Origin: Phocoena phocoena
Lineage: Eukaryota; Chordata; Mammalia; Artiodactyla; Phocoenidae
Direction of reading: 5' to 3'
DNA length: 64,000 nt
Assembly: GCF_963924675.1 (NCBI RefSeq)
Contig: NC_089221.1
Location: forward strand, 134,334,263-134,398,262
The notes beneath the pieces were generated by a model. It searched no databases. It saw only the letters and a program-made list of their open reading frames with translations, and was not told the DNA's origin. The position numbers and the translations under genes were made by a program. Below, piece after piece: positions 54,430 to 64,000 of the stretch (position 1 is the stretch's first letter; every line of letters starts with the position of its first letter).

Positions 54430-55436
54430 TCTTTTTTAATTGGAGTATAATTACTTTACAATGTTGTGTTAGTTTACGCTGTACAGTGAAGTGAATCAGC
54501 TGTATGTATACATATATCCCCTCCCTCTTGGACCTGCCTCCCTCCTCCACCCCCGCATCCCACCCATCTAGGTCATCACAGAGCACTACAGCAGGTTCCC
54601 ACTAGCTATCTGTTTTACACATGGTAGTGTATATATGTCAATCTAAGTCTCCCAATTCATCCCAGCCCCCCTTTCCCCCTGTGTCCATGAGTCCGTTCTC
54701 TACATCTGCATCTCTATTCCTGTCCTGCAAATAGGTTCATCTGTACCGTTTTACTAGATTCCACATATATGCATTAATATATGATATTTGTTTTTCTCTT
54801 TCTGACTTACTTCACCCTGTATGACAGACTCTAGGTCCATCCACATCTCTACAGATGACCCAATTTCGTTCCTTTTTATGGCTGAGTAATATTCCATTGT
54901 ATATATGTGCCACACCTTCTTTATCCACATTTAGGTTGCTTCCATGACCTGGCTATTGTACATAATGCTGCAGTGAACATTGGAGTACATGTGTCTTTTT
55001 GAATTATGGTTTTCTCAGGGTATATGCCCAGTAGTGGTATTGCTGGGCCATATGGTAATGCTATTTTTAGTTTTTTAAGGAACCTCCATGCTGTTCTCCA
55101 TAGTGGCTGTATCAATCTACATTCCCACCAACAGTGCAAGAGGGTTCCCTTTTCTCCACACCCTCTCCAGCACTTCTTGTTTGTAGATTTTCTGAAGATG
55201 CCCATTCTAACCGGTGTGAGGTAATACCTCACTGTAGTTTTGATTTGCATTTCCCTAATAGTTAGTTATGTTGAGCATCTTTTCACGTGCCTCTTGGCCA
55301 TCTGTATGTCTTCTTTGGAGAAATGTCTATTTAGGTCTTCTGCCCATTTTTGGATTGGGTTGTTTGTTTCTTTAATATTGAGCTGCATGAGCTGTTTGTG
55401 TATTTTGGAGATTAATCCTTTGTCAGTTGCCTTTTA
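54430..55436 (-). mobile_element. Young L1, 5'-truncated (ORF2 end plus full 3' UTR)
   Basis: From the T run at about 54431, the plus strand reads L1 3' UTR ('ggagtataattactttacaa', 'cagcaggttcccactagcta') and then antisense ORF2 as far as 'ctgtttgtgtattttggaga'. It is about 1 kb long, inserted into an L1M. Its TSD is hard to define because the site is T-rich. Confidence 0.9.
54921..55250 (-). pseudogene. L1 ORF2 C-terminal fragment, frameshifted
   Basis: It carries the same CX3CX7HX4C motif and PLLGIYPEK region as the fragment near 48.6 kb. It then loses frame at a 16-bp deletion near 54929 (relative to 48520-48536) and stops early at 54921. It is therefore non-functional and probably older than the 48-kb copy. 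Confidence 0.88.
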
Positions 55437-57480
55437 GGTCTCTTTTAATCTATAGTTTCCCCCTCCACCTCTTTCTTTTTCTTACAGTTTATCAGTGGAT
55501 AAATCTGGGCCATTTGACTTGTCAAGTTTTTTACAGTCAGGTTTGCTGACTGCTCACTCATGGTACAGTTCAGTGTGTTCCTGCAAATTGGGAGCTGGAT
55601 CAAGAGGCTTGAAGTGATAGAGGTTTGAGCCCTTTAACAAGGTTATAGGTGGTGGTATGCCTTGTATCTGGTTCATGCTGTTTTTTGGTGTTAGTTAAAG
55701 CAGGTGCTCAATGTCTGCATTCAGTAATTCTCATTGGGAGTTTAACATAGTAATATTTTAATCCTATAATTTCTTTTTATTTATCACCTGGGATACATTT
55801 TAAAAGTATAAAGGGACACTTTCTCTCATCTGCTATTTTGTTACACAGTACTACAGTTCTTGTAGGATAGGTAGGATAAGGTAGGATTATTTCCTTTTAT
55901 TTACCCAGTTTTCAGGATAACAACTGGATCATTGTTTTCTCCGAAGTTAACCAATTATTACTTTAAAAATATGTCATGAATTCATGGATTTATATGTATT
56001 TGATGAGTTTCAATCTACTGCACAGCTCAAATCTTTGGCCAGTGGGAAACTCTTCAAGGTGCTTCCTGAATTCTTTTGGCATGACCCAGTGGCTTTTGAC
56101 ACCTTCCTTCTAACTTTATGTCAAGATGTTCCAAACTCATGGATATTTCCCGCTGCAGACCTGGAATTAGCCATTTATCCAAGAAATCCTGGTTTAGCTC
56201 AATGGGATATGTCATTTGAAGATCAAATATGAGTGCTAGGGCTTCCCTGGTGGCGCAGTGGTTGGGAGTCCGCCTGCCGATGCAGGGGACACGGGTTCGT
56301 GCCCCGGTCCGGGAAGATCCCACATGCCGCGTAGCGGCTGGGCCCGTGAGCCATGGCCGCTGAGCCTGCGCGTCCGGAGCCTGTGCTCTGCAGCGAGAGA
56401 GGCACAACAGTGAGAGGCCCGCATACCGCAAAAATAAATAAATAAATAAAAATAAAAAGTTAAAAAAAAAAATATACAAATAAACAAATATGAGTGCTAG
56501 AGATGTTTACAGCTATTGGATCAATTTTGTTTCTAAATCCTTTTAGTGGAAAAAGCTGGAATAAACAAATACCTCATGAGTTTGTACTGATATTTCTAAT
56601 TCAGATTTATATTTACAGGGTGTTTACTTAACATCTCCTATTTTGCCTTAGTAGCTCCTTTCTTGTACCAGAAAATTCTTGAAGATGCAAGGGGTGGTAG
56701 AATTAGAATACCTCACTATTAGCATTTGCTTTTTTCTACTTCACATATACAACATTCTGAGAATAATAATAGTTGTACTGTCACTGAAAAGAGATAAAAC
56801 ATTTCTTTGCATATGCTAATCATCTCTCCATTTTTATAGTTGTAGTATATTTGCATTTTAAATCATATAGCCATTATGTACTAGAGTCTCTACCTTTTAA
56901 CCCTCATTTAGTCATTTAACTACAAGTAACTATATATCTAATATTCACCAGCAATACCTGTCTGAAACTTGTTCTTTAGTAGACTCCTTAGGAGGGGCTC
57001 ATGGGAATAATATTCCTTGAGTCTTTGCATGTTATTAGCAGTTTGTGATTTCCTGGATAAAAAATCCTTAGTTCACATTTTCTCTCCTTGAATATTTTAA
57101 ATACATTACTGTAATTTCTTCTGGCAAAAAGCTTTGCTGTCAAAAAAAAATCAGAGGAAAATTTAGTTTGATTTCTCTTACATGTTCCTTTTGCCTAGAT
57201 ATCCAGATTTTCCCCTTTTCTTTTAAATACAATAATTTTTCTAGACTACATCTTGATTTTGGTCATTCTGGGTCAGTATTCTCAAGTATATGCTATGTTC
57301 TTTCAACAAATAGTTCAAATCATTTTTTATATTGGGATAACTTTATTGAATTACAGTTCTTGGGTTTTTTTGGTTTGTGATTCCTATTTTCCCTTGCTTT
57401 CTTCTTCAGGGTCTCCTGTTAGTTGTGTACTGGATCCTCTTTGCCTGTCTTCCAGTTTACTCTTTTTAATGTAAGTTCCA
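55437..57480 (-). repeat. Ancient L1M (copy B, right part)
   Basis: The old L1M continues: 'ttaatctatagtttccccct', 'caggtttgctgactgctcac', 'catgaattcatggatttata', 'cctggaattagccatttatc', and further 'tttggtcattctgggtcagt' near 57260. The 82-codon plus frame at 55984-56232 lies wholly in this repeat and is not a gene. It is interrupted by a CHR SINE. Confidence 0.7.
56240..56484 (+). mobile_element. CHR SINE, short form
   Basis: Complete plus-strand copy with a long AAAT/AAAC tail. The TSD CAAATATGAGTGCTAG is a perfect 16 bp, at 56224-56239 and 56485-56500. It is nested in L1M. Confidence 0.96.
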
Positions 57481-58097
57481 ATTGTTTGGATTTTGTGATA
57501 ATGCATAAGAGGTCTGGACAAATGTATGTCTTTTTAAAAGCTGATTTATGATTTGGTGTAATGAGTGACAATTTTTTAATATTGTTTTCATTTTATTAAG
57601 GGGCACTGGAGAAACTGAACTATAGTCTCCAATGAACAGTATGCATTTACAGTACAACAGCAGGCCAGCAGAAAAAACAGTTTGGTACCCTGATATTTCT
57701 TGTATTACACAGTCTAAAAATCTGAGACTGACACTGGAGCTAAGAACTTCCTACCTTTATGGGATTAGAAATATTTTCTTTGGTTTTACCGATCATTAAG
57801 GCCTATTAGGAGCACAAAACCTCACTTTCATCAAACATATGCATTTAAGGAGATTTCATTTATTTGTTTCACAATAGAACCTAAAGTAGGAAGGATGAGG
57901 GTGGCTCTCAAGGCAGGGGGAATGATATGAACAAATGCATGGAAGCCAGTCTGAGCTAAATATGTTTTGTAGCTTAGTAGAATAATTTTTAATGGAGAAG
58001 GGATAAGATAAATATCCCTCAGCATCCTATGTTCTATGTGGTTTGAAGTAACATCATTCATTCTAATAGTATGAAGTTGCTGATCCACATGACCTGG
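57481..58097. other. Unique sequence
   Basis: No repeat or gene recognised. Confidence 0.35.
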
Positions 58098-58605
58098 ACT
58101 TTTATATTAGTTTCCTGTTGCTGCTGGAATGAACTAATTGCAAATCTAGTGGCTTAAAACGATACAAATTTGTTCTCTTACAGTTCTGGAGGTCAGAAGT
58201 CCAAACTGGGTTAAAATCAAGGTGGGTTAAAATCAAGTGTTGGCAGGGTTTCTTCTTACGTTCTGGGGGCAGAATTTGCTTCCTTGCCCTTTTTAGCTTC
58301 TAGCCGTCAGTATTTCTTTGCCTGTGGCCCTTTCTTCCATCTCCAACTTGTATCACTCCAGTCTCTGCCTCCGTCATCACATTATCCTCTCCTCTCTGTA
58401 GCCAAGTCTCCCTCTGTGTTCCTCTCATAGGGACACTTGTGATTGCATGTAAGGCCCACCTAGATAACCCAGGATAATCTCTCCATCTCAAGATCCTTGA
58501 CTTAATCACACCTGCAAAGTCCCTTTAGCCATGTAAGGTAAGATTCATAGAGTCTGGGGATTAGGACATGGATATCTTGGAGGGGGCCACTATTTAGCCT
58601 ACCAT
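58098..58605 (-). repeat. MLT1 (MaLR) LTR
   Basis: Reverse of MLT1: 'attagtttcctgttgctgct', 'agtggcttaaaacgatacaa', 'cagttctggaggtcagaagt', 'cactccagtctctgcctccg', 'cttaatcacacctgcaaagt'. It includes a 15-bp local duplication 'gggttaaaatcaagg/t'. It is related to the plus-strand LTR at 44599. Confidence 0.88.
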
Positions 58606-59789
58606 ATGCGTAAGCTTTTTGAACAAAAGAATGCCTAGTGACAGAGAAAAGTAAACTCATTTCCAGGTTAGTGATAGGGCTGAAGCTCAGAATAGTCTCT
58701 GGGAAGCCTGCAGTTTCTTTGAGGACTAATGTTTTACCTTAAGATTTTAAAAATGTTTGAATTTTCTAGTTTACATTTATGCTTACTAACTAATAAGAAG
58801 AATAATCTCCCTAACCTACTTCCCTGCACCAAAAGGAAAATTGATCTGAGAGGATGTGCCCTGATTCTTCCATGGCTGTAAGGACTCTGGAATACTACAT
58901 TACACCCTAGTAATAACTGTATCTAATTTGGGTGGCATGGCATCACATCATAGGAAAGAGTACAAATTAAAAGCTGTTATTAGTCCCAAATATAGCTGAG
59001 TCAGGCCTTGCCCAATAATTTGCGGGGAGAGTATCCTCCATACATTCTGACTGTCTCTTGTTCAGAATCCCCATTCATGCCTGAGTCCCTTGAATGAGGC
59101 AGGAAGTCTCCGTGGGGCGTGAGATAAAGACAGTCAATAGGACTTGCTCTTCAATTAGAAAGTGAGTCCCTGGAGATGGTTTATACCCCCTTCTCCAGTG
59201 TTGAGTCAAGAGCTGATCCTCATGGTATGCTCATCTGTGAACTGAATCTCAGAATGAACCTTCCTTGCTTTCCTGACCCAGGATTCATGCATGGGCTCTC
59301 TTTCCCACTGGAGGGCTTGTCCTGCACAGAATCAGCATCCTGGGTGTGGTTTCTACTGAAGAAAGAGTGAGGAGCCTTCTTTCTGCCCTGTAGCTCTTTG
59401 CATGATAGCCCATGCATAGTTATTATGCATGCTTTCCTTCCTCCTCCTCCAGCACCAGCCCCTTCTGCTCTGTAACGGCTCAGGGTCCCAGGACAGTTGA
59501 AACGTGACCAGCAGGGTGCTATTTTTAACTTCTCCACACATCACAGCTGAGGCCTTGGCCCCCATACAGTTGTATCCATGGCCACTGTTTCTTCCTCTCT
59601 GAGGAGGCAGATCTAAAACCTATGCCTGTGCCTGGAGTGGAGGGGGCAGGAGGTCCAGTTGTTGTCTCCCAACCTCCTGGTCTACCCGGCTCTGCTCGCT
59701 GTGGTGTGTAGTGCACAATATGGCACTTCATAAAATGTGGTACAGACCAGCTACATCACCGCTGCTTTTACGCTTGTTTCCAGACATCC
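58606..59789. other. Unique sequence
   Basis: No repeat recognised. Frames at 59176-59731 lie on both strands, without domains. Confidence 0.35.
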
Positions 59790-59998
59790 TGGGCTTGAAA
59801 TAAAGGTACTGTACTACTGTACTCTTTACCGTACTGTACAGTAAAGTACACAAAAGCACAACCGCTTGTAGAGGACTCACGCAGGTGACAATGTACACCA
59901 GACACATGAACTAACTTACATGATTGGACGTGCGAACGCACACTTGCATCTTTGAAAGTTCGCAACTTGAAGGTTCGTATATAGGGGACTTACTGTAT
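59790..59998. mobile_element. DNA-transposon end (Tc1/mariner- or pogo-like)
   Basis: It ends with 'ggggacttactgta', a plausible terminal inverted repeat next to a TA. It contains 'gcgaacgcacacttgcatct' and 'gttcgcaacttgaaggttcg', plus a 21-bp near-palindrome at 59825-59845. It resembles a repeat I have seen in other mammalian genomes but cannot name with certainty. Confidence 0.45.
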
Positions 59999-60334
59999 TC
60001 GTGTGTGCGGCACACTGCTATTAGCCTGTTTTGTTCCATGATAAAGACTACATCTGTCAGGCCCTATGTGCTCATGTTGAGGCCAAGAAGAGAATTATAT
60101 TGTCCAGAATTGCTCTCCCTTTCCCTCTTACTAGAGCCAGCCTTCCTCTCCCTCCCTCCAGAGCCAGCCGAGGGTCCTCTCTCAGGGGAGGGAGTGGGTG
60201 GACAGAAATCCATGGTGGATAGCCTAGTGGATAGCCCAGGAAAAGAATGGATCAGCTTCTAATTATTTCTCTCTTTAAGGGACTTGCCCTAGAATGTCAG
60301 AGAATCTCTGTGACCTATTAAAAAACTAATGCAT

Positions 60335-60336
<2 letters not shown>
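59999..60336. other. Unique sequence
   Basis: Two overlapping short plus frames with no domain. No repeat recognised. Confidence 0.3.
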
Positions 60337-60388
<52 letters not shown>

Positions 60389-60462
60389 TATATATACACA
60401 TACATACATACTATATATGATACAATATATAGTAAATATTACATATACATGTGTGTAATGCA

Positions 60463-60496
<34 letters not shown>
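60337..60496. repeat. (TA)n/(CA)n compound microsatellite
   Basis: Two TA runs of roughly 35 and 25 bp flank CACACA and TACATA units with an ATGCATGCAT step. The whole can fold as a cruciform. Confidence 0.95.
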
Positions 60497-60497
<1 letters not shown>

Positions 60498-62539
60498 ATT
60501 TTTTAAATCTGACTTTAGTTTTGAAACTTTTCACCAGGTATTTTTGTTTCAGTTAATCACGTTTCTATTGTAGCCTGGGGACTTTTAAAAACATTTCTAG
60601 AACCCCCTATCTTGCTCCCAAAGGCTTAAGCATTATTTGATAATTAGCCTTCACAATTATGTTGTACATTTTGGAGAGAAGTGTGGGCTGGAGGAGGGTG
60701 GGAGGAAGAAAGTTGTGTGTGTTAGTTAACGTGGGAGGAATGAGGGGTATTATCTGGGGATTGGAGGAATGCTTATAAGAGAAAGAAGTTTACTTTGTCA
60801 AAATTGTGTTGGTTGCCAGTTCTCTGTGAAACCCTCACTTAAACACAGGGAAGGGAAGTGGGGGAACATTGGAAACATTCTCGCCTTTCCTAATTAAAAT
60901 GATGCCAGAAAACAGGATCCACATAGAGGCCAGCTCCATGCCACTTAAAAAGAAATATGCTTCATTACATTTTTCTCTCCATTTCCTGGAGCTCACAATG
61001 GGAACAAGAGAAAGGAAGAAGACCTGTTAAAATTTGACCTTAGTATTTTGGTACTTATCCAGCTGTAAGCATGGTATCACAATAAAATAATTCGTGCTAA
61101 AATGACAGGTTTTCTCCCTTTCTTTCTGTTCATATACAAGAAGTGTATGTGTTCATATACTTTCTGCCTCTCAAAGTCCACACATTCACATAAGTAAAAT
61201 GCAGTATCCTGTACTCCCAGAGTCTGTTCCTTTGGTTCATACTCACTCTTATTCTCTGGAGGAAACCATCACATTTGCATCTTTGAAGAGATCTGTTTGC
61301 TTTGTGTTTTCATTTTATGAAAATTATTTTATTTTCTTTTTTAAAGGGAAATTTTTATTTTGTCTTTGATTGAATCAGATTTCAACAAGTTTAGGTATGT
61401 GGCTGATTTCGAGAGTGAGAGAGAGAAAACAAGAGAGGAGACCGTGTGTTGTACTGTGCATTGTTTGCGTGTGTGCATATATGTACATACAGAGAGGGGC
61501 TGAGAGTTCTTATAGTCGAGAATGGCCCTCAGCCAAAATATTAAAATAGATGAGTTGTGTGCTGGGGGCCACTTCTTTCTTCATCACTTCTCTTCCAAAT
61601 CCAAGATGTAGAGGATCACAACACTTAACCCAATCTACAGTGGAATTCCAGGCAGTGCCAGACAAAGGGAAAAACTTGTTTGCCTGCATTTTATTACTTC
61701 TATTATTAGTTTTTGGTGGAGAGAGGAATTAATTTCTTGTTCCTTCTAGAATCACATCACATATGGAGCTGCTTGAGGCTAGCCATGCTAAAAGTTTTTG
61801 CTTGGCCAGGGCAGGAAGCTTGCTGTAGAGCAGGGCTTACCAGTTTAAAAGCCTACAGGAGCCATGACCGTGATGGAGATGAGGGAACCCAGCTGGGTGT
61901 GAGATAACTGGGAGCGAAGGGGGCTGTGCAAACAGGGGATCATAGCCACCCAGCTCCAGCCACAGCTGCTGGTCAGGAATGTGAGTGAGCCAAGTGTTGG
62001 CAGACCATTGATTTTTTTCTGGATTATTATGTGAAATTTCATGGTTTTAAAATGTCCATCCCTCATTCAAATTAAGAGGGAAAAAAAGCACTCTACAGAT
62101 CAAATGAAACGTATCAGAGGTCTGGCTTTCTCTGCCACAGAAGAAAGAAGGTTGAGTGCATTATGGCCCATGAACATGCTGCATGACACTGGAAAGGTTT
62201 GTTTACTCCTTTGTGAACCAAAGGAGTTGGGGTAGATGAGCCCCAAAACTTCTCTTTGCTTGGACCCATTAGGATTTCATGACTCCTGCGTCCTCTGTAC
62301 AGACCTTCAAGATCCCCTTCAACTCCTAGTATTTCTTGAAGAGTTGGCCAGAAGCCCAAAACAAGAAAAGAGAAGCAGCATATGTACAAGAGGGTCGGAA
62401 AGGACTAGGTAACAGGAGATATTGCCAGCTCTCGTGCCACCACATGCTTTGGCAGAAAAGCCTTCCTTCTTTGAATTCTTTATGAGAGCCATCTTTCCCT
62501 CCCCTGAACACCTGTAGTCCTTTTTCAACCCTCTCCTTC
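60497..62539. other. Two-kilobase unique stretch
   Basis: No supported gene and no clear repeat family. Short GA patches lie near 61410-61440. The short frames carry no domain. Confidence 0.35.
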
Positions 62540-62640
62540 GAATGTGTTCACTCAGTATATTTATTAATTGTCTGCCTGGGGCCAGGCATGCTCTTACGGC
62601 TTCTCTCACTTTCCCGCTTTAGTTATTTGAATAAAAGGAT
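62540..62640 (-). repeat. L2 LINE end, antisense (weak)
   Basis: 'actcagtatatttattaatt' and 'ggggccaggcatgctctta'. Confidence 0.5.
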
Positions 62641-63109
62641 AGAGAAAACTTGATTCTCCATATTTCTGGGATACCAAGGAAGGAAGACTGGTCTGTGGGA
62701 TGTGCTCACTGTGAGAGAAGCAGGGTGGGCTTATACTTCACAGAGGAATACACACGGTGAGACAGGTCATCTCTTGGAGAGCCCTGACTTTGTGGAGAAT
62801 GAGGTAGGGGGCCACCAACGTGGCAGAAGACCGTGTGGTGCGTGATGCCACTCCCCTCCGCTCCCCTCAGTTCTTCCACAAAGCTACCAAAGTCATGAGG
62901 TGCTTGTGCCCAGTCATGGCAGCAGGCTCAGGTGCACACAGAGAAGGCGTTTGCGGAAGTCATGGGGCGAAGCGTGGGTTGCAACAAGCCATGATGCTGT
63001 CTGAGAGAGTTTCTGAGATGCAGTGAGGTCTCCAAGTAAAGATCTTAGCTCAGCCGGTAGCAGTGTGAGAACAAGATCCTTGTCAGTTACTTCTGTATGC
63101 GACATTCAG
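62641..63109. other. Unique sequence
   Basis: Nothing recognised. Confidence 0.3.
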
Positions 63110-63178
63110 TCATCACAGAGCTTTTGCACAGAGCTGATGCTCAGTAAATACTTGCTGAATAAATGAATGAATGAGTGG
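63110..63178 (+). repeat. L2 LINE 3' end
   Basis: 'gctgatgctcagtaaatact', 'tgctgaataaatgaatgaat': the typical L2 GAATGAAT terminus. Confidence 0.8.
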
Positions 63179-64000
63179 AGAAAGCTGTTGACTGCCAGTC
63201 CCAGAACATGGAATGCAGGCATTGCATGGATACAACAGGCTAGAAATAAAGCAGTCTGGAGAGGGTTAATTTCTGCCTTTAGCATTCACAGGAAGGATAA
63301 TGTATGCTGGGAGGGAAAGCACTAGTCTTTCCCTTTTGAAACCCCCCAAAAAGATTTGTCTGAAGCATGTATTTAAATGGCCAGCATACAGGTGTTTTCA
63401 GAGCTGCTTCAGCCCCAGAGAAGGCCTCAGGGCAAACCAGGGAAGACAGTACTTGGTAATGAGAAACACTCCTCACCTACTCCACATGCTTCAGTGGGAA
63501 AATGCAAATCAACTCATTTCCGCTTTTGAGGACAACTTCAGATAGAGGGGTCCCCAGGCAAAGTAACCCCTTCAATGTGCCTAGCTGTCTTTCCCCATTG
63601 CTATCTTTTCCTGTGCTACCTGCCGAGAGCTATGGGAGGTGGGGAGGGGGCTGTGGATTGGTGGCAAGGGGGATGAGAGAGGAGACGCATAGTAATGAAG
63701 AGCTGGGGAGCTGGGGGAGCAGAGGGAAGGAAGGGGGCGTTTGTGTGCAGGTACAACTTTGTGGAAAACGCCTTGAACCAGGAGGAAGAATTACCAGTTC
63801 TGACTCTGTGGTCACCAGCTGTGTGTGACCTCGGGCAAGAGGTGGGATTCACACGCAGTCAAACCGAAAGTGAATGTTGGAAGTCATGCCAATTTTACCG
63901 TTTAGGTTTTGTTGCGGTGTTTTTTGTTTTTTTCGTTTTTTTACATTGGCAAACTGACATCTGAACAAAGTATCCGTGGTAAGTGGAATGTGAAGATTAG
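63179..64000. other. Unique sequence with G-rich patch and a MIR scrap
   Basis: 63620-63740 is G-rich on the plus strand. 63795-63850 has a short MIR-like core ('gctgtgtgtgacctcgggca'). A T-rich run lies at 63913-63940. No gene. Confidence 0.4.

Noticed and set aside
55984..56232. 82-codon plus-strand frame with a protein-like sequence (starts MDLYVFDEFQ)
   Set aside because: It looks like an exon, but the DNA matches an old L1M repeat ('catgaattcatggatttata', 'cctggaattagccatttatc'). The frame is chance within the repeat.
1..64000. CRISPR arrays, operons, phage or plasmid features
   Set aside because: The window is mammalian nuclear DNA. Tandem repeats are microsatellites, and no spaced direct repeats with unique spacers were seen.

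Overview
This window looks like non-coding nuclear DNA from a cetacean (whale or dolphin). The main evidence is a set of 13 tRNA-derived SINEs of the CHR type (Cetacea/Hippopotamus/Ruminant). Most belong to a short form of about 200-215 bp, and most are flanked by near-perfect target-site duplications (TSDs). Ruminant-type BovB/Bov-tA elements and primate Alus were not seen. Around the CHR copies is an older placental-mammal repeat layer of L2, MIR, L1M, MLT1/MLT2-like LTRs and MER5A. Species cannot be fixed from the sequence alone.

I found no protein-coding gene or exon that I can support. Open reading frames here are short. The longer ones lie in SINEs, in L1 ORF2 relics, in L2/L1M repeats or in purine-rich tracts. 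The only recognisable protein-coding remnants are two 5'-truncated L1 ORF2 C-termini (around 48.3-48.8 kb and 54.9-55.2 kb, minus strand) and a decayed L2 reverse-transcriptase segment (around 18.2-19.1 kb, plus strand). The only RNA-gene relic is a 50-bp 5' fragment of U2 snRNA on the minus strand at 50947-50996. The window is probably intergenic or lies inside a large intron.

Layout. 0-12 kb: L2, L1M and MIR relics, an inverted MER5A pair, two consecutive L2 3' ends, a purine-rich tract and three CHR SINEs. 12-18 kb: mostly unique sequence with one long-form CHR SINE. 18.2-21 kb: one L2 split by two SINEs, a pyrimidine microsatellite and an LTR. 21-31 kb: MIR/L2 pieces, an inverted SINE pair, an MLT2-like LTR carrying a long (TA)n tract, and a young L1 3' end. 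31-38.7 kb: the most repeat-poor part, with an AT-rich conserved-looking block near 34.1-34.7 kb and a 237-bp palindromic-ended element. 38.7-48 kb: MIR/L2 relics, two SINEs and an MLT1 LTR. 48-57.5 kb: two young truncated L1 copies, the second inside an older L1M element, a small CpG cluster, the U2 relic and two SINEs. 57.5-64 kb: an MLT1 LTR, a DNA-transposon end, a long (TA)n tract and unique sequence.

The biological interest is in mobile-element history (nested insertions, deletions at microhomology, microsatellites growing inside repeats) and in a few repeat-free, homeobox-motif-rich blocks that may be distal regulatory elements. I found no sign of a new gene system. Family names come from memory of consensus sequences, and boundaries without TSDs are approximate.
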